A program made the translations under genes and the position numbers. 13,467 bases of DNA from assembly GCA_036001325.1 (NCBI GenBank), contig DASYUK010000351.1, positions 1 to 13,467 on the forward strand, in the 5' to 3' direction. The notes beneath the pieces are model-generated. The model had not been told where the DNA came from. It was given only the letters and a program-made list of their open reading frames with translations, and searched no databases. This stretch comes from DASVHS01 sp036001325. Its GTDB lineage: Bacteria; Acidobacteriota; Thermoanaerobaculia; Gp7-AA8. This document shows positions 7,190 through 13,467 of the stretch, piece after piece. Position 1 is the stretch's first letter; the number at the start of each line of letters is the position of its first letter.

Positions 7190-8056
7190 GTGACCCAGCC
7201 GCGTCTCCCCGAGTGGATCCGCGAGAAAAAGATCAACCTCGAGAGTCTGCGCGAGATCAAGACGCTGCTGCGAGAAAAGTCGCTGCACTCGGTATGCGAA
7301 TCGCTGGCGTGCCCGAATCGCTCTGAGTGCTTCACACGAGGCACCGCGACTTTCATGATCCTCGGCGACATCTGCACGCGCGCCTGCGGATTCTGCAATG
7401 TCACGACGGGCCGTCCTTACGCGCCCCCTTCGCCTCACGAGCCGCGCGCGGTCGCCGAAGCGGCGCGCCGCATGGGTTTGCGGCACGTCGTTGTCACATG
7501 CGTGACGCGCGACGATTTACTCGATGGTGGCGCGTCGCAATTCGCGGCTACGATTCGCGAGTTGCGCATGGCACTTCCACAGGCGGCGGTCGAAGTGCTG
7601 ACTTCCGATTTCCACGGCAACATGCAATCGGTGCGAACGGTGGTCGCGGCAAAGCCCGATTACTTCAATCACAACGTCGAGACCGTGCCGCGCCTGTACG
7701 ATTATGTTCGCCCCGGCTCGCGCTTCACGCGCTCGCTCGCGGTACTGCGCGAAGCGAAGCGGCTCGAACCCGCGATCATCACGAAATCGGGCCTGATGCT
7801 CGGCCTCGGCGAACGGCGCGATGAAGTCGTCGACGTTCTCCGCCGCCTTCGCGATGAAGGCGTCGAGATCGTCACGATCGGTCAATACCTGCAGCCGAAG
7901 AAGGAGAAGCTCGACGTAGTCGAGTACATCCATCCAACGGTATTCGATGAGTACCGTCGCATGGGCGAGGAGATCGGTTTTGCGGCGGTCTTTTCGGGAC
8001 CCTTCGTCCGTAGCTCGTACATGGCGGATGAGGTTGCGCAAGCGGCAACGTCATGA
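7190..8056 (+). CDS. lipA: Lipoyl synthase
   Basis: This 288-residue radical SAM enzyme inserts two sulfur atoms into protein-bound octanoyl groups to make the lipoyl cofactor of pyruvate and 2-oxoglutarate dehydrogenases and the glycine cleavage system. It has both iron-sulfur clusters: the auxiliary CX4CX5C motif (Cys36, Cys41, Cys47) and the SAM-binding CX3CX2C motif (Cys62, Cys66, Cys69). It also has the C-terminal RSSY (274-277), whose serine ligates the auxiliary cluster. HNVETVPRLYDYVRPGS (161-177) and SGLMLGLGE (200-208) are typical. The start is GTG, giving MTQPRLPEWIREK, a normal LipA opening. Its TGA overlaps the ATG of the recombinase gene. No lipB or lplA is visible, so octanoyl supply must come from elsewhere. 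Confidence 0.97.
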   Translation: MTQPRLPEWIREKKINLESLREIKTLLREKSLHSVCESLACPNRSECFTRGTATFMILGDICTRACGFCNVTTGRPYAPPSPHEPRAVAEAARRMGLRHVVVTCVTRDDLLDGGASQFAATIRELRMALPQAAVEVLTSDFHGNMQSVRTVVAAKPDYFNHNVETVPRLYDYVRPGSRFTRSLAVLREAKRLEPAIITKSGLMLGLGERRDEVVDVLRRLRDEGVEIVTIGQYLQPKKEKLDVVEYIHPTVFDEYRRMGEEIGFAAVFSGPFVRSSYMADEVAQAATS

Positions 8057-8946
8057 CCGACGGTTTCAAGACGTACCTTGCGCTCTTTCTCGATTACCTC
8101 ACGATCGAGAAGGGGCTGGCGAAGAATTCGCTCGCTGCATACGGCACGGACCTCCGTCGCTTCGGCTCTCATCTCGCGAAGAAAGGCATCGATATCGAGA
8201 ACGTCCAGCGCGTCGACATCGTTCGTTACTTTCAGTCGCTGCGCACCGCGGGCATCTCAGCGCGATCCGTTGCTCGGGCGCTCGCGGCGATCCGCGGCAT
8301 GTTCCGCTTCCTCGTCGCGGAGCGACATCTGAAGCACGATCCGAGCGAAAACGTCGAGAATCCAAAGCTATGGACAACACTTCCAAAGAGTCTGCAACCG
8401 AGCGAAGTTGAGTCATTGCTACGAGCGCCGGATCGAACCACTCCGGAAGGACTTCGTGACGCGGCGATGCTCGAGTTGTTGTACGCGACCGGCCTGCGCG
8501 TCTCCGAGCTGATTCATGTCAAGGTCGAAGATCTGGTCATGGACGCGGGATTCCTGCGCACAATCGGCAAGGGATCGAAGGAGCGTGTCGTTCCGTTCGG
8601 CGACGTGGCGCGCGACACGATCGTGATGTACCTGGAGCAGGGGCGGCCCGAGCTCGTCAAGCGCGCCGATCCGCACCTGTTTCTCTCGAGCCGCGGCCGA
8701 GCGATGTCGCGGCAGTCGTTCTGGATGAAGATCGTGCGCTACGCGCGGCAGGCGGGTATCAAGCCGCACATCTCGCCGCATGTCCTGCGTCACTCATTCG
8801 CCACGCATCTGCTGGAGAACGGAGCCGACCTCAGATCCGTCCAAATGATGCTTGGTCACTCCGACATCTCGACTACGCAGATTTACACGCACGTTTCGCG
8901 GGCGCGGCTGCAGAAGATGTACGAGCGATATCACCCGCGGGCATAA
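8053..8946 (+). CDS. xerD: Tyrosine recombinase of the XerC/XerD type
   Basis: The protein has 297 residues, the standard Xer length. The N-terminal SAM-like core-binding domain (about 3-95) contains FLDYLTIEKGLAKNSLAAYGTDLRRF. The catalytic domain (about 110-297) carries the full active-site set: Arg149 (ATGLRVSEL), Lys173 (GKGSKER), His243 and Arg246 (HVLRHSFATHLL), His269 (LGHSD) and the nucleophile Tyr278 (IYTHVS). Such enzymes resolve chromosome dimers at dif sites before division. The ATG overlaps the lipA stop, so it is translated with a metabolic gene and is not part of a mobile element; no att-like flanks or tRNA are seen. I lean to XerD, but XerC and XerD cannot be separated reliably by eye. 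Confidence 0.92.
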   Translation: MTDGFKTYLALFLDYLTIEKGLAKNSLAAYGTDLRRFGSHLAKKGIDIENVQRVDIVRYFQSLRTAGISARSVARALAAIRGMFRFLVAERHLKHDPSENVENPKLWTTLPKSLQPSEVESLLRAPDRTTPEGLRDAAMLELLYATGLRVSELIHVKVEDLVMDAGFLRTIGKGSKERVVPFGDVARDTIVMYLEQGRPELVKRADPHLFLSSRGRAMSRQSFWMKIVRYARQAGIKPHISPHVLRHSFATHLLENGADLRSVQMMLGHSDISTTQIYTHVSRARLQKMYERYHPRA

Positions 8947-8950
8947 TTTG

Positions 8951-8971
8951 TTGTCAGTTGTCCGTTGTGGG
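8951..8971. repeat. Three degenerate heptamers (TTGTNNG)
   Basis: In the 37-base gap between the recombinase stop and the transglycosylase start three consecutive seven-base units follow one another: TTGTCAG, TTGTCCG and TTGTGGG. They are too short to be convincing alone, but they match the seven-base period and the TTG/GGT composition of the other intergenic arrays in this window. Confidence 0.45.
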
Positions 8972-8983
8972 TTTGTCGGTCCG

Positions 8984-9721
8984 ATGATCAAACGAGCTCT
9001 GCTCATCTTCGCGCTCATCGCGGCGGCTCGGGCTGCCAGCGCGAGCATTGCTGTCTTCACTGACGGGCGGGCGATGAAGATCGCCGCGTATCGGGTCGAG
9101 GACGACACGATTCATCTGCAGCTCAAGAGCGGTGGCGAGATGTCGATGCCGCTGCAGCGCATCGATCGCATCGTCGACGACGAGATCATCACGCCGGAAG
9201 TCGTCGCCGAAGTGAAGAAGATCGCCGAGGAGGGTGTGTTTCCGAGACGGTCGTGGCGTTATGACGATTCGAGCAAGCCGCTGTTCAAGACCAGGTTCGA
9301 CAAGCTGATCGACGAAGCGGCGCGTCACTTCGACGTCGATGCCGCTCTCGTCTCCGCCGTGATCAAAGCCGAATCGGATTACAACCCGCGCGAGATCTCG
9401 ATCAAGGGCGCGCGCGGCCTGATGCAGCTCATGCCGTCGACCGCGGCGCGATTCGGTGTGACGAATTCGTTCGATCCGCTGGCGAACGTTTACGCCGGAA
9501 CACGCTATTTGCGCTGGCTCCTGCAGACCTTCGACAGCAACGCCGATCTTGCGGTCGCCGCGTACAACGCCGGCGAGGGAAACATCTGGAAGTATAACGG
9601 TGTGCCACCGTTCCGCGAGACGCTGACGTACATCCGAAGGATTGCGAAGCACCTCGGTGGGGCGCCGGTGTCCTCACCGGCGACTGCCGCTGCGCCGCTG
9701 GGGACAGCGGCGCTCCACTGA
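8984..9721 (+). CDS. Secreted lytic transglycosylase (SLT family)
   Basis: The protein has 245 residues from the ATG at 8984, chosen because it gives a full signal peptide (MIKRALLIFALIAAARAASA, cleavage near residue 20). The longer upstream frame lies inside the recombinase gene. A small beta domain follows (about 21-65, with VFTDGRAMKIAAYRVEDDTI), of a kind often found before SLT domains. The SLT domain (about 103-226) has catalytic Glu130 in VIKAESDYNP, GLMQLMP (145-151), AYNAGEGN (193-200) and ETLTYIRRI (212-220). It would cleave peptidoglycan glycan strands to form 1,6-anhydromuropeptides in the periplasm. The last ~21 residues, an Ala/Pro/Ser-rich tail, are encoded by a palindromic element, so the natural end was probably shorter. 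It converges on the phosphatase gene with one base between stops. Confidence 0.9.
   Translation: MIKRALLIFALIAAARAASASIAVFTDGRAMKIAAYRVEDDTIHLQLKSGGEMSMPLQRIDRIVDDEIITPEVVAEVKKIAEEGVFPRRSWRYDDSSKPLFKTRFDKLIDEAARHFDVDAALVSAVIKAESDYNPREISIKGARGLMQLMPSTAARFGVTNSFDPLANVYAGTRYLRWLLQTFDSNADLAVAAYNAGEGNIWKYNGVPPFRETLTYIRRIAKHLGGAPVSSPATAAAPLGTAALH
9657..9718. repeat. REP/BIME-like hairpin pair forming the 3' end of a coding sequence
   Basis: Two perfect eight-base-pair hairpins face each other: CGCCGGTG/CACCGGCG around TCCT (9663-9682), and CGCCGCTG/CAGCGGCG around GGGA (9693-9712, loop TCCC on the minus strand). The feet are GGGG (9659-9662) on the plus strand and GGAG (9716-9713) on the minus strand. 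The outer 26 bases of each side are inverted copies with about five mismatches. The element lies between two convergent genes, supplies the last codons of the transglycosylase, and ends one base before the TGA. It may also serve both genes as a transcript-end hairpin. Confidence 0.8.
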
Positions 9722-9722
9722 A

Positions 9723-11705
9723 TCAAGCCACCGCCGCTTCTTCCTCCGCCATCTCGACGGGGACGATCGCCGTCCGGAACTGCTCGAACCGCAAGACCAT
9801 CACCGTTCGATCGTCGTCAGCCGGGCGCGCGCCCGAGTGTCGCGCGACTGCGTCGAGGATCTTGTCGCGAATCGCCGAGGGCGAGCGATCGGTCTGCTGC
9901 GCCAGTAGCATCTCGAGCTGATCGAATCCAAACGGATCGCCGCTCTCGTTCTGCGCTTCGATGATTCCGTCGGAGAGATAGACGACCGCATCGCCTTCGC
10001 GCAGGTCGAGCTCGACGGTCCTCGTGACGATCTCTTCCCGCACGCCGAGGGGGAGCGATGGCGACTCGATCGACAACGGCGTCGCTTCCCCTTCGCGTAG
10101 CAGGTAGGGATAGAGATGTCCGGCGTTCGTATGGCGAATCGTGCTGGCCCGCAGATCGAAGATCGTGAAAGCGAGCGTCATGAACGCGCGCCGTTCGGTG
10201 GAACGGTAAACGAGTTGGTTGAGCCGTTCGAAGAGCGACTCCTCATCCGCTCCCTCTTCAACCAGTGTCGTGATCGCAGCTTTGACCATCGCCATGACCA
10301 GGCCGGTCGACAGACCGTGACCGGACACGTCGCCGATGGCCACGGCGAGCCGCGACTTGTCGAGGTTGAAGACGTCGTAATAGTCGCCGCCGATCGACGC
10401 CGTCGGCTCGAAGTGCGCGGAGAACGTGACGCCGCGGAACTGCGGTCCCTCCTTCGGCAGTAGGTTGCGCTGAATCGTCGCGGCGATCGCGATCTCGCTC
10501 TGCAGTCGCTCTTTCTCCGCGACCGTCGTCAGCAGTGAGGCGATCGACTCGGTCATGCGGTCGAACGACTGCGCCATCTCGCCGAGCTGATTGTGCGGCT
10601 TCATCCGAATGCGGTACGAGAAGTCGCCGCGCTCGACCGCCTTCGTCCCCTTCTCGATGCGATTGACCGCGCGCGAGATCGAGAAGATGAGCACTGCCGC
10701 GAACATCGCCGCGAACATGTACGCGACCATCAGCATCATCACGAGCGAGATGATGAAGTTCCGGAGTATCAGCACGTACCGCCCGGCCGAAGCGCCGAAA
10801 TAGAACTGGAAGAGATTGCGAACGGGATTCGAGATGAACGTGACGAGCTGATGCCGCTTCTCGGTGTTGCCGGTCTCCCACTGCGTGAGCGCGGTCCAGT
10901 CCGCCCAGATGACGCGATCGATCGACCAGGTGCGAAAGATGTCTTGTATCGCCGAGTCGGTCTCGACGTCGTAGTCATCACGTTGATTCCCGAGCTGCAC
11001 ATGCGCTTTCTCACGCTTGTAGCGTCCTCGGTCGTACGTGATGATCATTCCGCCTTTTTCTTGGATCTGCTTCGCCCAATGCTCATCGAGCGGCTGAGCG
11101 AAGACGATCGTTCGTTGCTCATCGGGGAACTGTCGTGAGCTGACCAGCAGAGGCGAGTTCTCGCGCCAGACCATGCCGCTGAACGTCGTTCGCGTCAGCC
11201 ACTCCGGTAGATCGCGTCCCGTGGGGTTCGCGGTGTCGTGAATCTCGAGCGTGGGCAACGCATCCGCCGGCTTTCGTCCCGTCAGGCCGTACTCGAGCGC
11301 CCACGACTCCATCTGGCCGAGAGTGGCCTGTCGCTCGCCGCGCAACGCGGCATGGCTCATGACGCCGGCGATCATGTAGCAGACTGCGATCAGCAGAATG
11401 GTCATGAGTACGAACGGCAGGACGCCGATCATCACGTAGCTCAGGAAAAGTCGCCGGCCGACGCGCCAGAAAAGCCTTCGCATCGTCCAGCGGATCGCGA
11501 TCGCGAGCCAGAACAGCGAGATCGCGATGACGATGAGCCAGGCGAGGAACGTGATGAACGTGAAGAACCCCGTGCTGAGATGGAGCCGGGTCAGAATCGG
11601 CGCAAGCTGCTCATAGACGACGATGACAGCAAGCGCGACCGCCCAGACGATGAACGTCCGGCGTCCCGTGTGACGACGCGGCGCTTGCGGTTCGACTGTG
11701 GTCAT
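9723..11705 (-). CDS. Membrane-bound HAMP-PP2C (RsbU/SpoIIE-type) serine phosphatase
   Basis: The protein has 660 residues from the ATG at 11705; a TTG seven codons upstream (11726) is an alternative start. Three hydrophobic segments come first (about 17-37, 47-73, 87-117), then an extracytoplasmic region of about 190 residues (118-308) that probably senses a signal, a fourth segment (309-343), a HAMP linker (about 340-395, with VERGDFSYRIR and QLGEMAQSFDRMT), a short coiled coil leading into AIAATIQRNLLPKE, and the PP2C-like phosphatase domain. Metal-binding aspartates lie in GGDYYD (Asp441), GDVSGHG (Asp459), SDGIIEAQN (Asp579) and DDDRTVM (about 630-632). Such proteins dephosphorylate anti-anti-sigma (STAS) partners. 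No STAS or anti-sigma gene is adjacent, so the target is unknown. Confidence 0.93.
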   Translation of the reverse strand: MTTVEPQAPRRHTGRRTFIVWAVALAVIVVYEQLAPILTRLHLSTGFFTFITFLAWLIVIAISLFWLAIAIRWTMRRLFWRVGRRLFLSYVMIGVLPFVLMTILLIAVCYMIAGVMSHAALRGERQATLGQMESWALEYGLTGRKPADALPTLEIHDTANPTGRDLPEWLTRTTFSGMVWRENSPLLVSSRQFPDEQRTIVFAQPLDEHWAKQIQEKGGMIITYDRGRYKREKAHVQLGNQRDDYDVETDSAIQDIFRTWSIDRVIWADWTALTQWETGNTEKRHQLVTFISNPVRNLFQFYFGASAGRYVLILRNFIISLVMMLMVAYMFAAMFAAVLIFSISRAVNRIEKGTKAVERGDFSYRIRMKPHNQLGEMAQSFDRMTESIASLLTTVAEKERLQSEIAIAATIQRNLLPKEGPQFRGVTFSAHFEPTASIGGDYYDVFNLDKSRLAVAIGDVSGHGLSTGLVMAMVKAAITTLVEEGADEESLFERLNQLVYRSTERRAFMTLAFTIFDLRASTIRHTNAGHLYPYLLREGEATPLSIESPSLPLGVREEIVTRTVELDLREGDAVVYLSDGIIEAQNESGDPFGFDQLEMLLAQQTDRSPSAIRDKILDAVARHSGARPADDDRTVMVLRFEQFRTAIVPVEMAEEEAAVA

Positions 11706-11740
11706 TTCTCGCGGTACTGGCGACAACGCTCATTTCCCCG

Positions 11741-11746
11741 CAAAAT
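11741..11746 (+). promoter_or_regulatory. Weak -10-like hexamer before the small secreted protein
   Basis: CAAAAT ends six bases before the ATG at 11753, the same spacing as at mce, deoB and lipA. It matches TATAAT at four of six positions, and no Shine-Dalgarno site is present. Support comes only from the repeated spacing. Confidence 0.25.
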
Positions 11747-11752
11747 GGGCGT

Positions 11753-12166
11753 ATGTCTGCATATACGCAGATTCGGCGCTTCGGTTCAAGCCTTGCGCTC
11801 GTGGCGCTGCTGCTTTCCCAGCCGGCTCGCGCGGCATGCGTCAATAAGTTCACGCATCGCGACCAGGGGCCGCGCCGCACATTGACACTCTTGACCGGGA
11901 GGATCAGCTATCAGAATGCGCTGGCGCTCGCCGCGGCGATCCGCGAACGGAAATTGCCGCCGATCCAATGGCTCAGCGAGACAGGCCGAACCATCGCCAA
12001 GGCGTTCGGCGAGCTGAAGGTCGTCCGCCCGATGCCTGTCGGATGTGAGGGCAACTCCTCCGGCGTGTTGATGATCGCCACGTTCGCCGCCGTTCAGAAG
12101 CCGGAGAAGAAAGTCATCATCAGGTTTGACCCCGATACCATCGTCACGTTTGACGAGCAGGAGTAG
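11753..12166 (+). CDS. Small secreted protein of unknown function
   Basis: The protein has 137 residues. A signal peptide (MSAYTQIRRFGSSLALVALL, then SQPARA) is likely cleaved at ARA before ACVNKF. The mature protein has about 110 residues with two cysteines (Cys29 next to the cleavage site and Cys98 in VGCEGN) that could form one disulfide. The body starts NKFTHRDQGPRRTLTLLTGRISYQNALALAAAIRE, a strand followed by a helix, and ends in two strands (GVLMIATFAAVQ and KKVIIRFDPDTIVTF). The alanine before the first cysteine is also compatible with a lipobox-like start (ARAAC), so lipid attachment is possible but less likely. I recognise no family. It is divergent from the phosphatase, with 47 bases between the ATGs, and ends right at the heptamer array. 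Confidence 0.75.
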   Translation: MSAYTQIRRFGSSLALVALLLSQPARAACVNKFTHRDQGPRRTLTLLTGRISYQNALALAAAIRERKLPPIQWLSETGRTIAKAFGELKVVRPMPVGCEGNSSGVLMIATFAAVQKPEKKVIIRFDPDTIVTFDEQE

Positions 12167-12167
12167 T

Positions 12168-12277
12168 TCTTGGTCCTTGGTCCTTGGTCGTTGGTCCTTG
12201 GTCCTTGGTCCTTGGTCGTTGGTCCTTGGTTCCTTAACGACTAACGACTAACGACTAACGACTATGGGCTAACGACT
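12168..12277. repeat. Two facing heptamer arrays filling a convergent intergenic gap
   Basis: Nine seven-base units run from 12168 to 12230: one TCTTGGT, six CCTTGGT and two CGTTGGT. After a five-base spacer, six units run from 12236 to 12277: AACGACT four times, then ATGGGCT, then AACGACT. In RNA the GGUCGUU phase of the left array pairs completely with AACGACU if one G-U pair is allowed, and GGUCCUU pairs with one mismatch, so the two halves could fold into a long hairpin. The array starts one base after one stop codon and ends exactly at the stop of the convergent gene. Spacers of unique sequence are absent, so it is not a CRISPR. Confidence 0.9.
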
Positions 12278-13033
12278 TCAACGATTTCTCCACTGCGGCT
12301 TGCGCTTTTCGATGAACGCGTTCAAACCTTCGACAGCGTCGTCAGTTTTCATCAGCTCTTCGACATACAGGCGCTCGACGGCGGCGAGGCGCTCGTCAAA
12401 GTCCGCGCTCTGAGCGATGCGGAATGCCTTCTTCGCGAATCGCAGCGATGAAGCGCTCTGCTTGTAGAGCCGTTCGAGCCAGCGCGCCGATTGCGCGTCG
12501 AACTCCGCATCCGGAAAGGCCGCGTTGATGAGGCCGAGGCTCTCCGCCGTTGCCGCATCGATGGGTTCACCGCTGAGAAGTAACTCGAGACCTTTGCGCG
12601 GCGCGATCTGTCGCGAGAGCTGATATGCGGCCACCGGCGGAAAGACGCCGAGGTTGATCTCGGGCTGTCCGAATCGCGCGCGCTCGGAGGCGAGGACGAA
12701 GTCGCACGCCAGAGCGAGCTCGCAACCGCCGCCGAGCGCGGCGCCGCGCACGAGCGCGACGGTGACGAGGTCGAGGCGCGCCAACATGCGGAAGCAGTCG
12801 TGAAAGCGCGACAACATCGTCGCCACGCGACTGCCGAGGTGGTCCGGCACGCTCGCGCCGGCAGAAAAGGCGCGATCGCCTGTGGAGGCGATGATCAGGC
12901 AATGGCGATCATTCTTGACCCGCATGATCGCGTCGCGAAATTCGTCGAGCAGTTGAATGTCGAGGATGTGCAGCGGCGGATCGTCGAGGGTGATGCGATA
13001 GGCGTGATCTTCGGTTTCGAATCGAATCTTCAT
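12278..13033 (-). CDS. Enoyl-CoA hydratase/isomerase (crotonase) family protein
   Basis: The protein has 251 residues from the ATG at 13033, which overlaps the stop of the upstream gene (ATGA). The longer open frame upstream is that neighbour in another frame. Crotonase-fold features are LDDPPLHILDI (16-26), the oxyanion-hole loop AFSAGAS (55-61), the second hole and acid region GAALGGGCELALACD (97-111, Glu105), and FGQPEINLGVFPP (121-133, Glu125). The C-terminal helix contains GLNAFIEKRKPQW, a family signature. The substrate would be a CoA thioester. The loop AFSAGASVPDHL and the SASSLRFA segment recall cyclohexa-1,5-diene-carbonyl-CoA hydratases of benzoyl-CoA breakdown. No other aromatic-degradation gene is present, so a generic enoyl-CoA hydratase call is safer. 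Confidence 0.9.
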   Translation of the reverse strand: MKIRFETEDHAYRITLDDPPLHILDIQLLDEFRDAIMRVKNDRHCLIIASTGDRAFSAGASVPDHLGSRVATMLSRFHDCFRMLARLDLVTVALVRGAALGGGCELALACDFVLASERARFGQPEINLGVFPPVAAYQLSRQIAPRKGLELLLSGEPIDAATAESLGLINAAFPDAEFDAQSARWLERLYKQSASSLRFAKKAFRIAQSADFDERLAAVERLYVEELMKTDDAVEGLNAFIEKRKPQWRNR

Positions 13034-13467
13034 GGACCGACAGCTCTCCGCTTTGCCGGTTTCGGCGCAGTGGCGCGCGACCAGATCTCGATCGAGTAGT
13101 CGGTGAGGATCACCAGACGTTCCGACGACATCGTCACCGAGCGGATCGTGCCGGGCACACTCATGCTGTTCGCCTGTAACCATTGCGGGATCGAGTACGA
13201 CTCAGCCACGGTGGAGCGTCCAATGACCGTCGCGCAGCCGCCGTCGATGAGAACATCAGCGTTAGCGGCCGGCGCAACCGGCGCGAGTTGCTCGCCGGTG
13301 CGTGTGAGCGATGCCTCGCTATACGTGTAGGCCTTATCAGCAAGCGCGTAGACGGTGCCGTTGTTGTAGGCGATCGCCAGCGCCGCTACATCGTTCGCGC
13401 GGGTGGCCAACGAGGCAGGATGAAGAGGATCGCGAACGTCGTAGATGCGGATCTCCCCCGGCAGATC
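13030..13467 (-). CDS. Beta-propeller/LVIVD-repeat-like protein, C-terminal part
   Basis: The frame is open from the right edge to the TGA at 13032-13030, giving about 145 residues of the C-terminus; the start is outside the window. The segment opens with PGEIRIYDVRDPLHPASLA, the pattern of LVIVD or blade-type repeats (a strand, then DVRDP-HPASLA). Further strand-turn-strand units follow (NDVAALAIAYNNGTVYALAD, a later ADVLIDGGCATVIGRS, and GTIRSVTMSSERLVILTDYSIEIWS), so it is probably the end of a beta-propeller. The tail is basic (APKPAKRRAVGP). Propellers of this kind are usually extracytoplasmic binding proteins, but the signal sequence cannot be seen. Its stop overlaps the hydratase ATG. 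Confidence 0.75.
   Translation of the reverse strand, partial: DLPGEIRIYDVRDPLHPASLATRANDVAALAIAYNNGTVYALADKAYTYSEASLTRTGEQLAPVAPAANADVLIDGGCATVIGRSTVAESYSIPQWLQANSMSVPGTIRSVTMSSERLVILTDYSIEIWSRATAPKPAKRRAVGP

Noticed and set aside
8053..8946. Integrase of a mobile element or integron
   Set aside because: The length and domain layout are those of housekeeping Xer recombinases. The gene overlaps lipA, and there are no tRNA, attachment duplications or cargo genes nearby.
11238..11885. 215-residue open frame on the plus strand
   Set aside because: It is antisense to the membrane part of the phosphatase, with a charged low-complexity translation, and it also overlaps the small secreted gene in another frame.
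12168..12277. CRISPR array
   Set aside because: The repeats are seven-base units in direct contact with no unique spacers, and no cas genes are present.
13031..13183. Longer N-terminus of the hydratase
   Set aside because: The additional 50 residues are the upstream gene in another frame and have no crotonase similarity; the ATG at 13033 fits the fold.

Overview
The window is GC-rich bacterial chromosome with ordinary housekeeping and accessory metabolic genes and no sign of phage, plasmid or defence genes. Several features fit a free-living Acidobacteriota-like or related environmental lineage: high GC, TTG and GTG starts, many four-base ATGA overlaps, a CarD regulator, a methylmalonyl-CoA epimerase paired with a small uncharacterised protein, and intergenic heptamer and palindrome repeats. 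That placement is an inference from style and gene content, since there is no rRNA or marker gene to confirm it.

Layout. Bases 1-2851 are read on the minus strand. In transcription order they hold queC, an SRPBCC-fold gene and queE (7-deazaguanine/preQ0 synthesis, tightly coupled), then mce (methylmalonyl-CoA epimerase) coupled to a small unknown gene, then the start of a lipoprotein gene that runs off the window. From 2874 to 9721 everything is on the plus strand. It begins with a pyrimidine nucleoside phosphorylase and phosphopentomutase (deoB), which are consecutive steps of nucleoside salvage, with deoB coupled to a secreted protein of unknown function. Then come carD with its own canonical promoter, Shine-Dalgarno site and terminator, lipA coupled to a XerC/D-type recombinase, and a secreted lytic transglycosylase. 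A large membrane-bound HAMP/PP2C (RsbU/SpoIIE-type) phosphatase lies on the minus strand at 9723-11705, divergent from a small secreted protein (11753-12166). The right end, on the minus strand, is a beta-propeller-like protein (5' end outside the window) coupled to an enoyl-CoA hydratase-family enzyme.

The least ordinary material lies between the genes. (1) Three compact palindromic elements (4187-4291, 6370-6424, 9659-9716) are each built of inverted hairpin units whose outer foot is GGAG, GTAG or GGGG. This is the layout of REP/BIME elements mobilised by RAYT transposases. Each sits at or inside the 3' end of a gene, and one supplies the last ~21 codons of the lytic transglycosylase. (2) Degenerate seven-base-period repeats occur in at least four intergenic gaps, two of them as facing inverted arrays. 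The largest, at 12168-12277, exactly fills the gap between two convergent genes. (3) Most uncoupled starts lack a Shine-Dalgarno site but have a -10-like hexamer about six to nine bases before the start codon. This suggests leaderless mRNAs, in contrast to carD. No complete novel enzymatic or defence system is visible here.
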